From Dactylorhiza incarnata (taxonomy: Eukaryota > Streptophyta > Magnoliopsida > Asparagales > Orchidaceae), in NCBI GenBank assembly GCA_033032865.1, contig JAWHQI010001218.1, forward strand, positions 37,575 through 101,574: a stretch of 64,000 nucleotides of DNA, given 5' to 3'. The notes beneath the pieces are model-generated. The model was not told where the DNA came from, ran no database searches, and saw only the letters and a list, made by a program, of their open reading frames with translations. Of the stretch, positions 21,860 to 33,182 are shown piece by piece (position 1 is the first letter of the stretch; each line of letters opens with the position of its first letter). The translations under genes were made by a program, and so were the position numbers.

Positions 21860-22220
21860 CGTTCGACGAACGACTATCTTCGTTCGACGAAAGGCTATCT
21901 GCGTTCGACGAATGATAAGCTCTATGCGTTCGACGAACAAACTTATTCTCAGCGGTCAATAAACCCGTCTCAGCGGTCGAAGAATTTGTCTAAGTGCAGC
22001 GCTCGACTAATATATTTTGCTCAAGCTCAGCGGTCGACGAAATTATCTAGGCTCAGCGGTCGACGAATACTTCCATTCGACGAACTCCAATCTGCGTTCG
22101 ACGAACACCTTCAGATCAACAAAATTAATCATTCTAGCAAGATTCAATTGAGGTTGACGAAGTAAATGTTGCGTTCGACAAAAATCTTGAGGTCGACGAT
22201 TCTGCGTTCGACGAATTTTG
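21860..22220. repeat. Copia-2 LTR palindromic motif array
   Basis: More than ten copies of TTCGACGAA or variants (TGCGTTCGACGAACG, CTTCGTTCGACGAAAG), mixed with CTCAGCGGTCGACGAA. The core matches the Gypsy-1 array. The 3' LTR copy is at 43566-43910. Confidence 0.85.
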
Positions 22221-22398
22221 TTCAGATCGAAGAATTATTATTTAAGCTCAGAAATTTCAGAAAGAATATATCATTTCATTCTCTGAACTCAGTTTGACTA
22301 ACAACAATGGCTCTTTCTGACAGATTAAGTAAGAAAATATATTTCTTTTGTTTATTCAAGTTTTAGCCATTGACCTTCCAGCCGAAAAGGACATTCCG

Positions 22399-22406
22399 TA
22401 TAAAAG
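22399..22406 (+). promoter_or_regulatory. Copia-2 5' LTR TATA box
   Basis: TATAAAAG about 180 bases downstream of the motif array; conserved in the 3' LTR at 44087-44094. Confidence 0.75.
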
Positions 22407-23154
22407 AAAAGGCTAAACGGCGCAGCAGTACTGTACTGATATCTCTTCAGTGCATGTTATTCCTTAATATAAGGATTTGCATTTAATTTCTGTCAGATTT
22501 TTCAAAAGAAAGTATGGAAGAAGACATAGCAACTTAATATACAGCAGAATATACACAAACTTACACGATAACAGATAAAGTACAGAATACTTTACAGTTT
22601 TGCTGTACAGGAAAAGTACAGAGAAAAGAATGAAAGAAAAGGAGATAAAAAGAAAAGAAGAACCAAGCACAAAATAGTTTTTCTTCTTCTTCATCTCACT
22701 CGAGCAGCAGCAACATTCAGAGAACATCTTCAACACCTCCTTTCAGTCATTTTTGCTGCAAAGATTCAGATCAAAAGAAAGAAGAAAAAGCTACGGGAAG
22801 AAAGAAGAACATCAAAAGCTTATACAGATCTTCTTCTTCCTCAAAGCAGCATTCATTTTCTGAGAACATTTGCTTTTATCTCTCAGTCATCAGCTGCAAG
22901 CACAAATCTCCAAAGAGCAACAAACAATCTGAGAAGCAGTCTTGTTTCTCTGATTTTTCAGCTACAGGAAAATTATTTCTTCAAGAAAAGGCTCCAGCCA
23001 ATCTACTGTCAAACATCTTCAATCAGACAGAGGAATTCTTTTCTACATCAAATCCACTAGAGTCTTCTCTATACATCTTGACAGAGAAGAACACCTTAAC
23101 CCCTCTCTATCCCATTCTGTACAGGGTTAATACTCCCTTCAAAATGTAACCCAC

Positions 23155-23310
23155 TGGTGGCAAGACACCTTATCAAAAAATCCTTGTGTGGTTTTTAAGC
23201 ACCTTATCAAAAGCTTATCGGTGATTTGGGCACCTGATCAAACTCCCATTGGTGTGTGGACACCTTATCAAAAATCCCTTGGTGTGAGTGCACCTTATCA
23301 AAACTCCTAG
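23155..23310 (+). repeat. CACCTTATCAAAA tandem repeat
   Basis: Five degenerate units of about 30-35 bp (CACCTTATCAAAAATCCCTT then GGTGTG). The 3' LTR copy is at about 44850-45000. The repeat is downstream of the TATA box, so it is in the transcribed part of the LTR. Confidence 0.8.
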
Positions 23311-23572
23311 TGGATTCCTAGCAAGGGTGGTAGAAGAGTAGACGTACCCAGATTTATTGGGGAACTACTATAGCTCCTTGTGTCCTCTGTGATTGTTTAT
23401 TTCTTTGTGCTATGCTGTGTGATTTTATTTATTATGTTTTTATTAATCACTCTACTTACACATATATATATAACACCATTTTTTAATTCCGCAAATAAAA
23501 CTAAGGTAAAAAGTTTTAAACTCTATTCACCCCCCTCTAGAGTTAATTTAAGATCTAACCTCCACTTTCAAT

Positions 23573-23590
23573 TGGTATCATAGGGAGGTT
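23573..23590 (+). other. Copia-2 primer-binding site
   Basis: TGGTATCATAGGGAGG, two bases after the LTR end; initiator-Met tRNA type, with differences after base 8. Confidence 0.65.
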
Positions 23591-23683
23591 GATTCTTTAT
23601 AGGCTAACACCTGGATCACAAAGATCAATTAGATCTTAAATTATTTTAGAGTTTTTGTTGTTTTTATTTTCTGTTAAAAACTC

Positions 23684-23825
23684 ATGGCACAAAACAAGGA
23701 GTATTCAAGCACAAGACCTCCTATGTGCAATCCCAGTAAGTTTGCACTGTGGAAAGCAAGGATTAGGTTATATATGAACTCAATTGATGAAGAAATTTTT
23801 AATGTGATTTTGACAGGGCCTCCAG
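23684..23825 (+). pseudogene. gag: Copia-2 Gag, N-terminal part (before Gypsy-2)
   Basis: The start at ATG 23684 gives MAQNKEYSSTRPPMCNPSKF followed by ALWKARIRLYM, the usual SIRE gag opening in which a substrate-like F-x-W-K/R motif begins the capsid domain. After 47 codons the reading is cut by the Gypsy-2 LTR at 23826, inside the proline codon of GPP. It continues in the same frame at 37536. Any frame reading on into 23826-23983 is LTR sequence, not gag. Confidence 0.9.
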
Positions 23826-24666
23826 TGTTTACCCGGAAAACCGCTTCTCGGGTTGGATCATTCTCGGACCGGGCGAACTGCTGGGCCAGGCCGCTGGTTT
23901 CCAGGATCAGTGGCTCTCAGTTCAGGGTAAAGCAGGCTGGGTGGTCTGATGTCATTCCGGACCGCCCCCAAGATTGGAGGTAGTCAAGAGCCAAGGCAAT
24001 AAGGCTATCCGCGGTCTCAGATAGGAAACCGTCCGGGTTGAGACATAGAAACTCAAGGTTCAAGCCCGGGGAACAAGCCGCGGTCTCAGATCGGGGACCA
24101 TCCAGGTCGCATCATGAAGATCAGCCAGGCCATGTCCAGAAGGCAGACCGCGATCTCAAGCCGGAGACCGACCGACCCGTATCATTGACTTGGCCACGGT
24201 ATCTTCAGCCTCAGGTCAGACGGGTCGGGAGGGCAAGCCGCCAAGCCGCGCGGCTTCTTTCTTTTTCTTCTTTGTGCATCCCGTCACCGCTTGCCCGTTT
24301 CGCCTGTACCCAGGCAGGTGGCTATTCTATCCCTGCCCATTCGGGCAGGCCCCCAAGCCTATAAATAGGGAGCGGCACTGTTCACAAGACACGCACACTC
24401 GAATCCAGGAGCTCGCTTGTTTGAGCTGCGGTCTCGAGTTTCCCATCTTGTGGACTGTCTGACCGGCCGGCTTCTCTTTTCTTACATTTATAACCGCTGT
24501 AACCGCCTCATTTGAATCAAAGGAAAGCCCGTCGCAGGAGTGGAATTTACCGCGGCGGGCGAAGTCCGGCCTCGACCGCTGCTAGCGGTCCAAATTCTCT
24601 AACCAAATAGTAACTGATAATCTGCAACCCTCGATTTCCTTCGGAGGCGCACTTTTGAATCGAACA
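23826..24666 (+). repeat. Gypsy-2 5' LTR (841 bp)
   Basis: Carries copies of GCGGTCTCAGAT, AGACCGCGATCTC and CCGGAGACCG (24005-24180), the inverted repeat GCCGCGCGGC (about 24244), a TATA box and the inverted-repeat-like GTCTGACCGGCCGGC near 24456. Confidence 0.92.
24360..24368 (+). promoter_or_regulatory. Gypsy-2 5' LTR TATA box
   Basis: TATAAATAG, conserved in the 3' LTR at 37224-37232. Confidence 0.8.
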
Positions 24667-24717
24667 GAAACACGCGACCTTCAGATCGCAGACTGTCAGT
24701 GAAATCTTTGGTTCAGA

Positions 24718-27700
24718 ATGTCAGACCGCCATTTCCCTCCAAGAGACCGCTCCGACCACAGCGACGATTCTTTATGGGAGGCTCTGGAGCAAACAAAGAG
24801 AGACGCCGACCAGGCCCAGAAAGCAACCGATCAGCGTCTGGACGCGATCAGTTAAGCTTTAACTCTGTTAACCGAGCGGCTAGCCCCCCAGCAGGCCGCG
24901 GTTAACCGTGCAGTAACTCCTGTTCTACCACCTCCGCCGCCATTTCCACTACCACAAGTCGCTCATTCCCAGCCACCACCAGAAGGTTCTGCGGCTCGAC
25001 TGAACTTTTATCAAGAGGCTGCGCGCTGTATGCCGGCTCGAGTCCTCGACTTCCAAGGGGTGGCTTCTCAGGTTGCCTACCAATCCTACCCGCCTGAGGT
25101 CGCCTCCTACCAATCCTACCCGGCTGGAGTCCCTGTCCGCTCCTATCAGGCGGCTTGTCCGCAAATGACCGCAGCTGAGGTAGTCGTCACTCTGCTTTCC
25201 CTCTGTACGAAGATACCGAGGAAAGTTCTCCCTTCACGGACGAGATCCGAGGAGAGCCGGCCCCAAATAACTTTCGAGAACCACGCCTGTCAACATATAA
25301 TGGGGAGTCCGATCCGTCAATTCATCTCCAAGCATTTGAATCGGCTGTTGCTCTGAGGACCATCACCGACGCAACTAAGTGTAAGCTCCTGATAACGTCC
25401 TTTGATGGACAAGCCCGAGAATTGTTTTACGGATTGCATCCTCGATCCATCAGATGTTTTGCGGAATTGCGTAGAGAATTCCTGCTTCGTTTCTCTACCT
25501 CTAAAAAGAGGAAGAATGGTCCGGCAGCCCTATTTGAGATACGGCAACAAGAAAACGAAATGTGGGCCCGTTTCGTCGACCGTTTCCAAAGGGAAATAAT
25601 GGAGGTACAGAACGTCGATCCGGAATTATACAGGGTCGCTCTGATGCACGGCCTTAGGGAGGGGCCGTTGAAATTTGAAGCTCAAATCAGAGAACCAAAG
25701 ACCTATCAAGAGATGATTAGTCTTGCTAATAAGTTTATCAGAGGGGAAAAGACTAATCCTGGTTATGTTGCCAAGTTGCTCAGCGACAATGATCAGTTTA
25801 ATTCTGCATCAACCCATCAGCCACGTTACAATCACTCATCCCAGCCTGACTTTGAACCTCGGGCTCAGAGGGGAAGAAATCTTAAGCCTAAGCAACCATT
25901 CTTTGGCCATCAACGGTTTCAAGATCAGAAACCGCCGTTGGCCATCACACCCGCTCAACCCCTTGGGGCTCCACAAGTAATGCCGGTATATCTGCCGCAA
26001 TATATCGCACAACCATCCCCTACTATTCCATCCATCCGATATGATAAATCACAGGAATCATTCACCCCTCTTAACGTCAGCATGAATGAGGTTGTTCAGA
26101 TTCTCCAAAAAAGGCCTGACTTCAAGAGACCTCCACCTTTGAAATCAGAAGTTCTCAATCGAAATCCGAACTTCTATTGTGAGTATCACAAAGAGGAAGG
26201 GCACCTGACTGAGGATTGTCGGGCCCTCCGGTGGTTGATAGAAAAACTCCTGAAAGAAGGGAAGCTCCTAGGGTTGATCAGGCAAGAAACCCCGGTTGAA
26301 CCACGAACCGAGAAGAAGAAGGAAGCAGTCGAAGTGACCTGGGAGTGTGCTGACGTAGAAGAGGCAGGTTGCTATGGGGATATACATCCCGCCACCGAAT
26401 GTATAGAAGTAAATGATGTTGGCCCCCTTGGCAACATCTATTGTATCCATGGAGGAGCAGGACCAGAATCCTCTCGGAAATCCAACATCGGGAGAGTCTC
26501 CAAGCAGGAAGTAGCAGCCGCCTCCACTTCTGCTCTAGAAAGGTCGGTTGTCACTTTCGGCCAAGAAGATCTTCCCCCAAATGCAAATCCTTTCGATGAT
26601 GCAGTAGTGATAAAGGCAGTCATCGAGAACTACACCGTACATAAAATCCTGATTGATACTGGTAGCTCGGTTAATCTCATTTTCCGCCAAACATTTGAAG
26701 CCCTTAAGACTGGAAAGTCTTTGCTCTCCACAGAAGGGCCCCTCTACGGCTTCTCAGGAGAAAAGAAAGAAGTGGAGGGGTGCGTGAAGCTTTTGGTGTC
26801 GCTGGGAGGCATAACGAAGCTGATAAACTTCGTAGTAGTGGAAGCCCCGAGCAGCTACTGTGCAATCTTCAGAAGACCAATCCTGAATGCTTACAAAGCG
26901 ATAGTATCCACTTTTCATTTGGCCTTAAAATTCGCTGTCGAGGGGCGTCAATATCGGGTTCGAAGCGATCCAAAGGTTGCTCGTGAATATTATGTGAAAA
27001 CAGTTAATATGATCACCGGGGCACCACTTCCCAAGGTTCAGGATGACATCCATGAGGTATCTAAACTCCCTGAGGAGGCCGAGGAAAGCGCAGAGCGGAA
27101 AGGGACTTATCTGGAACCTGCCCAGGAGACCCAAGAGATCCCCATTGCTGAAGGAGAAGGGAAGAAGCTGATCATCAACGCCGAGCTATTAGTAGAAGAG
27201 AAGGTTCAGTTAATCTCCTGCCTGTTGGAGAATCTGGACATCTTTGCCTGGTCAGTAGAAGATATGCCTGGAGTAGATCCAGATGTTGCGTGCCATCACC
27301 TCAACATCTCTCCTGAATTCAAGCCAGTCCAACAGAAGAAGAGGGAGGTAGCAACCAAGCTGGCGGTACCCATCAAAGAGGAAGTTGCAAAGCTTCTTAA
27401 AGCCAATTTCATTTCTGAAATCCAATACCCCACTTGGATGTCAAATGTGGTAATGGTGAAAAAATCTGGGGGAAAATGGCGCATGTGTGTAGATTTTACA
27501 AAGCTCAATAAAGCGGGCCCCAAAGATTGTTATCCCTTGCCTCAGATAGATGTTTTAGTAGATTCCGCGGTGGGATATAATTTCATGAGCTTTCTAGATG
27601 CATTTTCTGGTTACCACCAGATTAAGATGCATAAACCTGATATCCCGCATACGTCCTTCATTACCAACGACGGGTGTTATTGTTATCTTGTCATGCCTTT

Positions 27701-30326
27701 CGGGCTCAAAAATGCAGGTGCGACATATCAAAGAATGATGGACAGGGTTTTCAAAAAGCAGAAAGGAAGAAATCTTGAAGTATACGTTGATGATCTTCTT
27801 CTAAAAAGTAAAACTTTTTTAATCCATCTGAAAGACCTCGTAGAGACGTTCGCTACTCTACGGAGGTTCAAATTAAAACTAGATCCACTGAAATGTGTGT
27901 TCGGGGAAAACAAAGGGAAATTTCTTGGACATCTTCTCACCCCTGATGGCCTCGCGCCAAATCCAGATAAAGTAAAGGCCATCCTAGATATGACCCCTCC
28001 TCGTAATCAAAAAGAGGTGCAGCAACTTGGGGGGAGGTTGGAAGGACTAAGCCGGTTCATTTCCAAGTCAGGAGATAAGAGCGCTCCATTCTTCAAAACT
28101 CTCAGGGGAGGATCTAAGTTTGAATGGAATGAAGAGTGCGATAGTGCTTTCGAACAGTTGAAAAAGCAGTTAACCTCAACCCCTCTTCTCCAAAGCCCTC
28201 GCGAAGGGGAAACATTATTCTTATACTTGGGAGTGGGTCCAGATGCAATAAGCTCTGTCCTTGTTTGGGAGGAGAAAAAGAAGCAATTTCCGATATATTA
28301 CGTCAGCCACATCCTCAAAGATGCGGAAACTAGATATTCAATTCTGGAAAAATTAGCCTTGGCTTTGGTCATGTCATCGTGAAGGCTCCGCCCCTACTTT
28401 CAGGCTCATCCTATCCAGGTGGTCTCGGATCTTCCACTAAGAAGTATCCTGGAAAAGACAGATCATTCAGGTAGATTGGCCAAATGGGCGATCGAGCTCA
28501 GTGAATTCGAAATATTATACATTCCCAGAACGGCAATAAAGGCACAAGTACTGGCAGATTTCTTGGTGGACACGATGGAGTGTAATCCAGAGCGAGTAGA
28601 GGAATCTCCTTTTGCCTGGATCATTTATGTAGATGGAGCTTCAGGAAGAAACTCCGTGGGAGCCGGAGTAGTTCTTATCAGTTCAAACGCCATCAAACTT
28701 GAGCAAGCAATCAAATTCTTCTTTCCAGTGACGAACAACCAGGCTGAATACGAAGAACTTTTGGCTGGCCTAAGACTCGCAAAAGAGCTTGGGATAGAGC
28801 ATGTTCATGTAAAAACTGATTCTCTTGTAATGGCTTCACAAGTTCTAGGGAATTACAAAACAAGAGAACCGATGTTGAGAAAGTATCTATTGCTAGCTAA
28901 GGAAGAGATCGGGAAATTCAAATCCTTCATCATCGAGCACATTCCAAGGACACAAAATTAAGAGGCAGACGAGTTGTCGAAGTTTGGTCTTCCATCAGGA
29001 GGGGTGACCTCGGAACTTTTTCATCCGGCCACAGAGAACGAGGAGCTCATGCAGATCGATCAGAAACCTTCCTGGAAGGACCCTTATGAATTATTTCTGT
29101 CAAGAGGGGAGTTTCATCAATCGATCAAGGACAAAAGTAGATTCAGGAGAAAGGCGGCCTACAACTACTTAATAGCAAGAGTTTTGTATAGAAAAACTTT
29201 GATTTCTCCCTCAGCACGGTGTGTTTCAGAAGAAGAGATCCCAATCATACTTCAAGAAGTTCATTCTGGGGAATGCGGTAGCCATTCAGGGGCAAAAACC
29301 TTAGAGAAAAGGATCCTGCGGCAAGGATATTTCTGGCCAACTATGAGAAAGGATGCTGAAGCATTTGCCAAGCGCTGTGTACAATGTCAGAAATTTGCTC
29401 CTCTTCAACATCTGCATGCTCAATCGCTTAGGTCAATAGCTGCACCCTGACCCTTCGCGGTTTGGGGGATGGATCTTGTCGGACCCTTTCCAATGGCTAG
29501 CGGCCAGCGCCGCTTTATCATAGTAATGATCAACTACTTCAGTAAGTGGATTGAGGCAAAAGCATTGGCAAAAACTACTACTCAAATTATCAAAAATTTC
29601 ATCTGGGGAGAAATATTCTGCCGACACGGAATCCCGCTGGCAATTGTCACTGATAATGGACCGCAGTTCAATAATCCCGAGATGATAAACTTTTGCGATG
29701 AAGTTGGAATAGATCTTCGGTTCTCCTCAGTACATCATCCAAGGACCAATGGTCAAGTAGAAGCTGCAAACAGGCGAATTCAGCAACTCCTGATGAAAAG
29801 AGTTTTGAATCAAAAAGGAAATTGGGCAGACCAACTTCCCTCCATCCTTTGGACTCTTCGCACTACCCCATCTTCAGCTACAGGGGAGACACCATTCAAA
29901 TTATCTCATGGCTCGGAGGCTGTTGTTCCTGTAGAGTTTGAGGTGGTCACTCCAAGAGTTGTCTATGCAAAAGAGGGAGGAGAAGCATGGGTAGAATACA
30001 ACGATGAGGCCATCAGGTATAGTCTGGATCTGATCGAAGAGCTTCAGGACGAGGCAACAATCCGACAGGAAGAAGTTAAGAGGAGGATGGCAAAATATTT
30101 TGACAAAAATATCAGGGTAAAACAGTTTGCAGTTGGGGATTTGGTGTTAAAAAAGGTAGATGCTGCGGCCAGATCTGGTAATGTTGGAAAGCTGAATCCC
30201 AACTGGGCAGGGCCTTTTATTATCAAAGAGGTATTAAAGAATGGGGCCTACCGTCTCCAAACCAGCGAAGGAGAAGACATCTCACACACCTGGAGCGGTG
30301 ACGATCTTAAACGATTTTATCCTTAA
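24718..30326 (+). pseudogene. gag-pol: Gypsy-2 Gag-Pol polyprotein, four stops and one frameshift
   Basis: Gag starts at ATG 24718 (MSDRHFPPRD). A TAA at 24853-24855 and a frameshift near 25180-25205 break it; one frame then runs from about 25200 to 30326. Gag core: 25260-25760. Tat-type knuckle: CEYH-KEEGH-LTED-C near 26178. Protease: DTGSS at 26655. RT: MCVDFTKLN, YVDD at 27783-27794. First RNase H: to about 28580, with TGA at 28380. Second, archaeal-type RNase H: YVDGASG ... NNQAEYEELL, 28610-28980, with TAA at 28959. Integrase: HHCC, TGA at 29448, then Asp (29472), Asp (29652) and Glu (29760), giving D,D-35-E. The last four stops each fit a single transition (CAA to TAA, CGA to TGA or TGG to TGA). 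Catalytic residues are otherwise kept. Confidence 0.9.
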
Positions 30327-30689
30327 AATATCTCTTTTATTCTTTACATTTCTTGATATTAAATAAAAGGCCCTATACTGACACTTCTCCTTGTCCAAAT
30401 GGTGCTCTGCATTATTAATATATATGTATATACGTATCTCACTCCCTGAACCTCTGAGATATCGCCAAATTCTGCTCGAACCCCCTCGGATTGTAGTCAT
30501 AGCGTAAAACCCACCAAGACCATGTGATGCGGGGAGTTTTCGCACACATGTAGTGGTAGCTTGCCAATTCCGCTGCGGTGGTCTTCAGAACTTTGGATCC
30601 CGGTCGATATCTGACACACCCCTGCATCAAGGGAGGTCTAGGTGATTGTCAGCTCTATCGTACCCCGAAAGGGATATAGTTACAGCTTT
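30327..30689. other. Gypsy-2 post-pol spacer
   Basis: AT-rich, non-coding. Nothing recognised apart from the beginning of the region that holds the hairpin repeats. Confidence 0.5.
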
Positions 30690-31077
30690 GATGATCTTTC
30701 TGAGGAAAGCAATGTTCGCCGCCGAGGCCCACCTGCCCAACTGATCATCATAGCCTGTGACCATCGAATACTCTTAGGAACTCTCGAAACGGAGCCTAGT
30801 AGGGCCCACAACTAAGTTGATCTCTCTGAGGAAAGCAATGTTCGCCGCCGAGGCCCACCTGCCCAATTGATCAACTCGTCTTGTAACCCTAGGCAAGAGA
30901 GCAGATGAGTCGCTTACAGCTCTTATGACCACTTGAGGAAAGCAATGTTCGCCGCCGAGGCCCACCTGCCCACTTGGTCATCTGAGTCTGTACATATTTT
31001 TTCTTTTTCCCTACAGCTCTTTTGACCACTTGAGGAAAGCAATGTTCGCCGCCAAGGCCCACCTGCCCATTTGGTCA
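30690..31077. repeat. Four hairpin repeats with conserved core and covarying stems
   Basis: Core TGAGGAAAGCAATGTTCGCC ... GAGGCCCACCTGCCCA, with one change in copy 4. Flanking arms: GATGATC/GATCATC (30690-30749), GTTGATC/GATCAAC (30816-30875), ATGACCA/TGGTCAT (30925-30981), TGACCA/TGGTCA (31023-31077). Each pair is perfectly complementary although the arms differ between copies. Confidence 0.88.
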
Positions 31078-31239
31078 TCTGAGCCTGTAGATTATTCATT
31101 TTTTCCTACAGGAAGACATTCACCTCTTGTGGTTTCTTGTCCAAACCATTCGAGGAAAATATAATCAAAACAGGTGCAGGTATTCGTCTACCCTAGTTAT
31201 GATATTAAGGCCGGACGGTCTGAATTTTCAAACCGAGCG

Positions 31240-31640
31240 GTCTGATTGAATATAAGTTTGGATATTTCTGGATATAATTATATGATTGCCCGAGTTGCAT
31301 TCTGACCGAGCAGGCTTATCTATCTTTTACTGAGTTAGATTTTTCTGGATCTGAAAATATTGCCCGGGTTGGATTCTAACCAGGCGGGTTTATCCATCTT
31401 TTATAAGTTGGATATTTCTGGAGCTAATTATATGATTGCCCGAGTTGCATTCTAACCGGGCGGGTTTTATCTATCTCTCCATTTTATTAAATTAGATATT
31501 TCTTGAGCTGCATATATTGCCCGGGTTATACTCTAACCAGGCGAGTACTATCTATCTTTTATAATTAATTCAACTGGATATTCTTTATGTGATCGCCCGG
31601 ATTATGCTTCTAACCGATCGGCGGGCTGAGCCATTTCTTA
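31240..31640. repeat. Degenerate tandem repeat, about 80-bp unit
   Basis: About five units with TGGATATTTCTGGA, then GATTGCCCGAGTTGCATTCT and AACCGGGCGGGTT and TTATCTATCTTTTA. The GCCCGGGTT and AACC..GGGCGGG parts are partly self-complementary. Confidence 0.75.
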
Positions 31641-32113
31641 GTAAAAAGTTATCTCTAGATACAGTTGATTACTCGCCAGGGGTTGAATTCAAAACCACTC
31701 AAAGTTGTTATTCATTATCTATATCAGCAAGGATAAGGTATCTCTGACTGACAAAAAACCGCCCGGTCTGAATTGAAGTCGCACGAGTCTATCCGTTATG
31801 GATCATATTATCGGATATCGGATATCTGGAGGTCTAAATGAGTAACCGCACGGGATGAATATAGATCGTCCAAAGATCATCAAAATTATCACTTATACTC
31901 AGATCAGGATAACCGCACGGCTAGACCATAAAAAGCAAAAGGTAAAAAGAAAGAAAAGAGACAAGACATCAGCCACAAGTAAGTAACAATAGAAGGACAA
32001 TTAAACAGGTAAATTTTCTTTTCATTCTTCAAAATGTGTTAACAAAATATTATCCGCCCGGCTAACAAAAAGAGACCGGCGGTTACACAAAAAATAAAAT
32101 CAAGACAAGGGCA
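31641..32113. other. Gypsy-2 spacer
   Basis: Non-coding, with scattered ACCGCCCGGTCT- and CCGCACGG-type motifs like those in the LTR. Downstream end of the antisense gene next to it. Confidence 0.5.
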
Positions 32114-32596
32114 TTAGTCTGCCGACTTCTTCTTCTTCTTGACAGGAGAACTCGAGTCCACACCATCAACATCAACGTCGGGCGAATAACCTTCACTTGA
32201 CGTGGAAGAAGAATCCGATGAATCACTACCACTAGACCGCCCGGTCTTACTAGCGGAGCCAGTTGTTCCAAAGGACAAGCTGTCCTCATCATCATCATCA
32301 TCCGCGTCGACCTCCTCAGCGGCCTCACCACTTCCATCACCTCCTCGATGAAGTACAATCTCCCTGCCCGCATCGGCTTCAGCCTCCTCGCCCACCTTGG
32401 CTTTTCCTTTTTGCCTTCGGCTGATCTCATCAAGTTGGACCTTCAAAGCAGGGAAGAGGTCGGAGAAAGTAGTACCCCCGAATCCTTCGCACAGACCGCC
32501 CCAGTCTTCCATAAGACCCAAAGCTTTGTTGATCCCTTGGGCCACATGAGGCAACACCTCGTCTTGGAAGGCCGGGTTGGTCATCTCATATTGTTT

Positions 32597-32670
32597 CTGC
32601 AAGAAAGGAAAAGTAAATTAGGCCGCTCGGTCTCAACAAAATAAGCCGCGTCATCGTTTGTCAAACTCAC
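32597..32670 (-). other. Intron 2 of antisense gene B (74 nt)
   Basis: Minus strand GTGGCG|GTGAGTTTG ... TTCTTGCAG|AAACAATATG. It joins complete codons and keeps the frame. Confidence 0.8.
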
Positions 32671-33182
32671 CGCCACGACTTCTTGAAGCCGCGCATTCTC
32701 TTCTTGAACCCGCACATTCTCCGCGACCTACTCCTCGTACTTCTTCTCCAGAAATTTCTGGACAGAAACCAGCCGCCTGTACGACAAGGCCATGAAGTGA
32801 TTGGCTGCGAACCCCCATGCGCCGGCTTGCGCCGCTAGCCGGGGAAGCTCTTCTTCCGGAGTTTTCTTCAGCTTCTTTAAAGTCTTTCGACCGTACATAA
32901 CGGCCCCGGCGGCTAGCGCATGGCAGTTAATCTTGTCACTTCCCCATGGAGGAAGTGCAGTGGATACCCGGATGCGGCTCCCATCCCTATGCCAGAGGAC
33001 ACTCGGGTTGCCCTGCAGGTCGGGCGGGTTTCCGCAGGAACGAAGAAGTTCGTATTCATCAGGAGAAGCCGGGCCCTCTTCTTCTGATGATGGCGACCTA
33101 TTTCGCCGCTGCCTTTTTTCTCTCTGGGTCAAAACCGGGCCGGCCGGAGTGACCGGCTTGTTCGCAGGGACGATGTGGGCAG

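Larger units (their letters stand above)
21730..23570 (+). repeat. Copia-2 5' LTR (1841 bp)
   Basis: Contains the TTCGACGAA / CTCAGCGGTCGACGAA motif array (21860-22220), ATGGCTCTTTCTGAC with a following GT-AG-like segment (about 22308-22383), a TATA box, an A/G- and CTTCTT-rich leader region, CACCTTATCAAAA repeats, and a terminal AAACTCTATTCACCCCCCTC motif. Confidence 0.92.

Noticed and set aside
29517..29556. Asp-to-Asn change (MINYFSKW) as loss of the Gypsy-2 integrase active site
   Set aside because: The catalytic triad is Asp 29472, Asp 29652 and Glu 29760; this Asn is at a conserved but non-catalytic position.
30690..31077. Possible CRISPR array
   Set aside because: Plant DNA; repeats are long and imperfect, with irregular spacing, and flanks pair with each other rather than being unique spacers.
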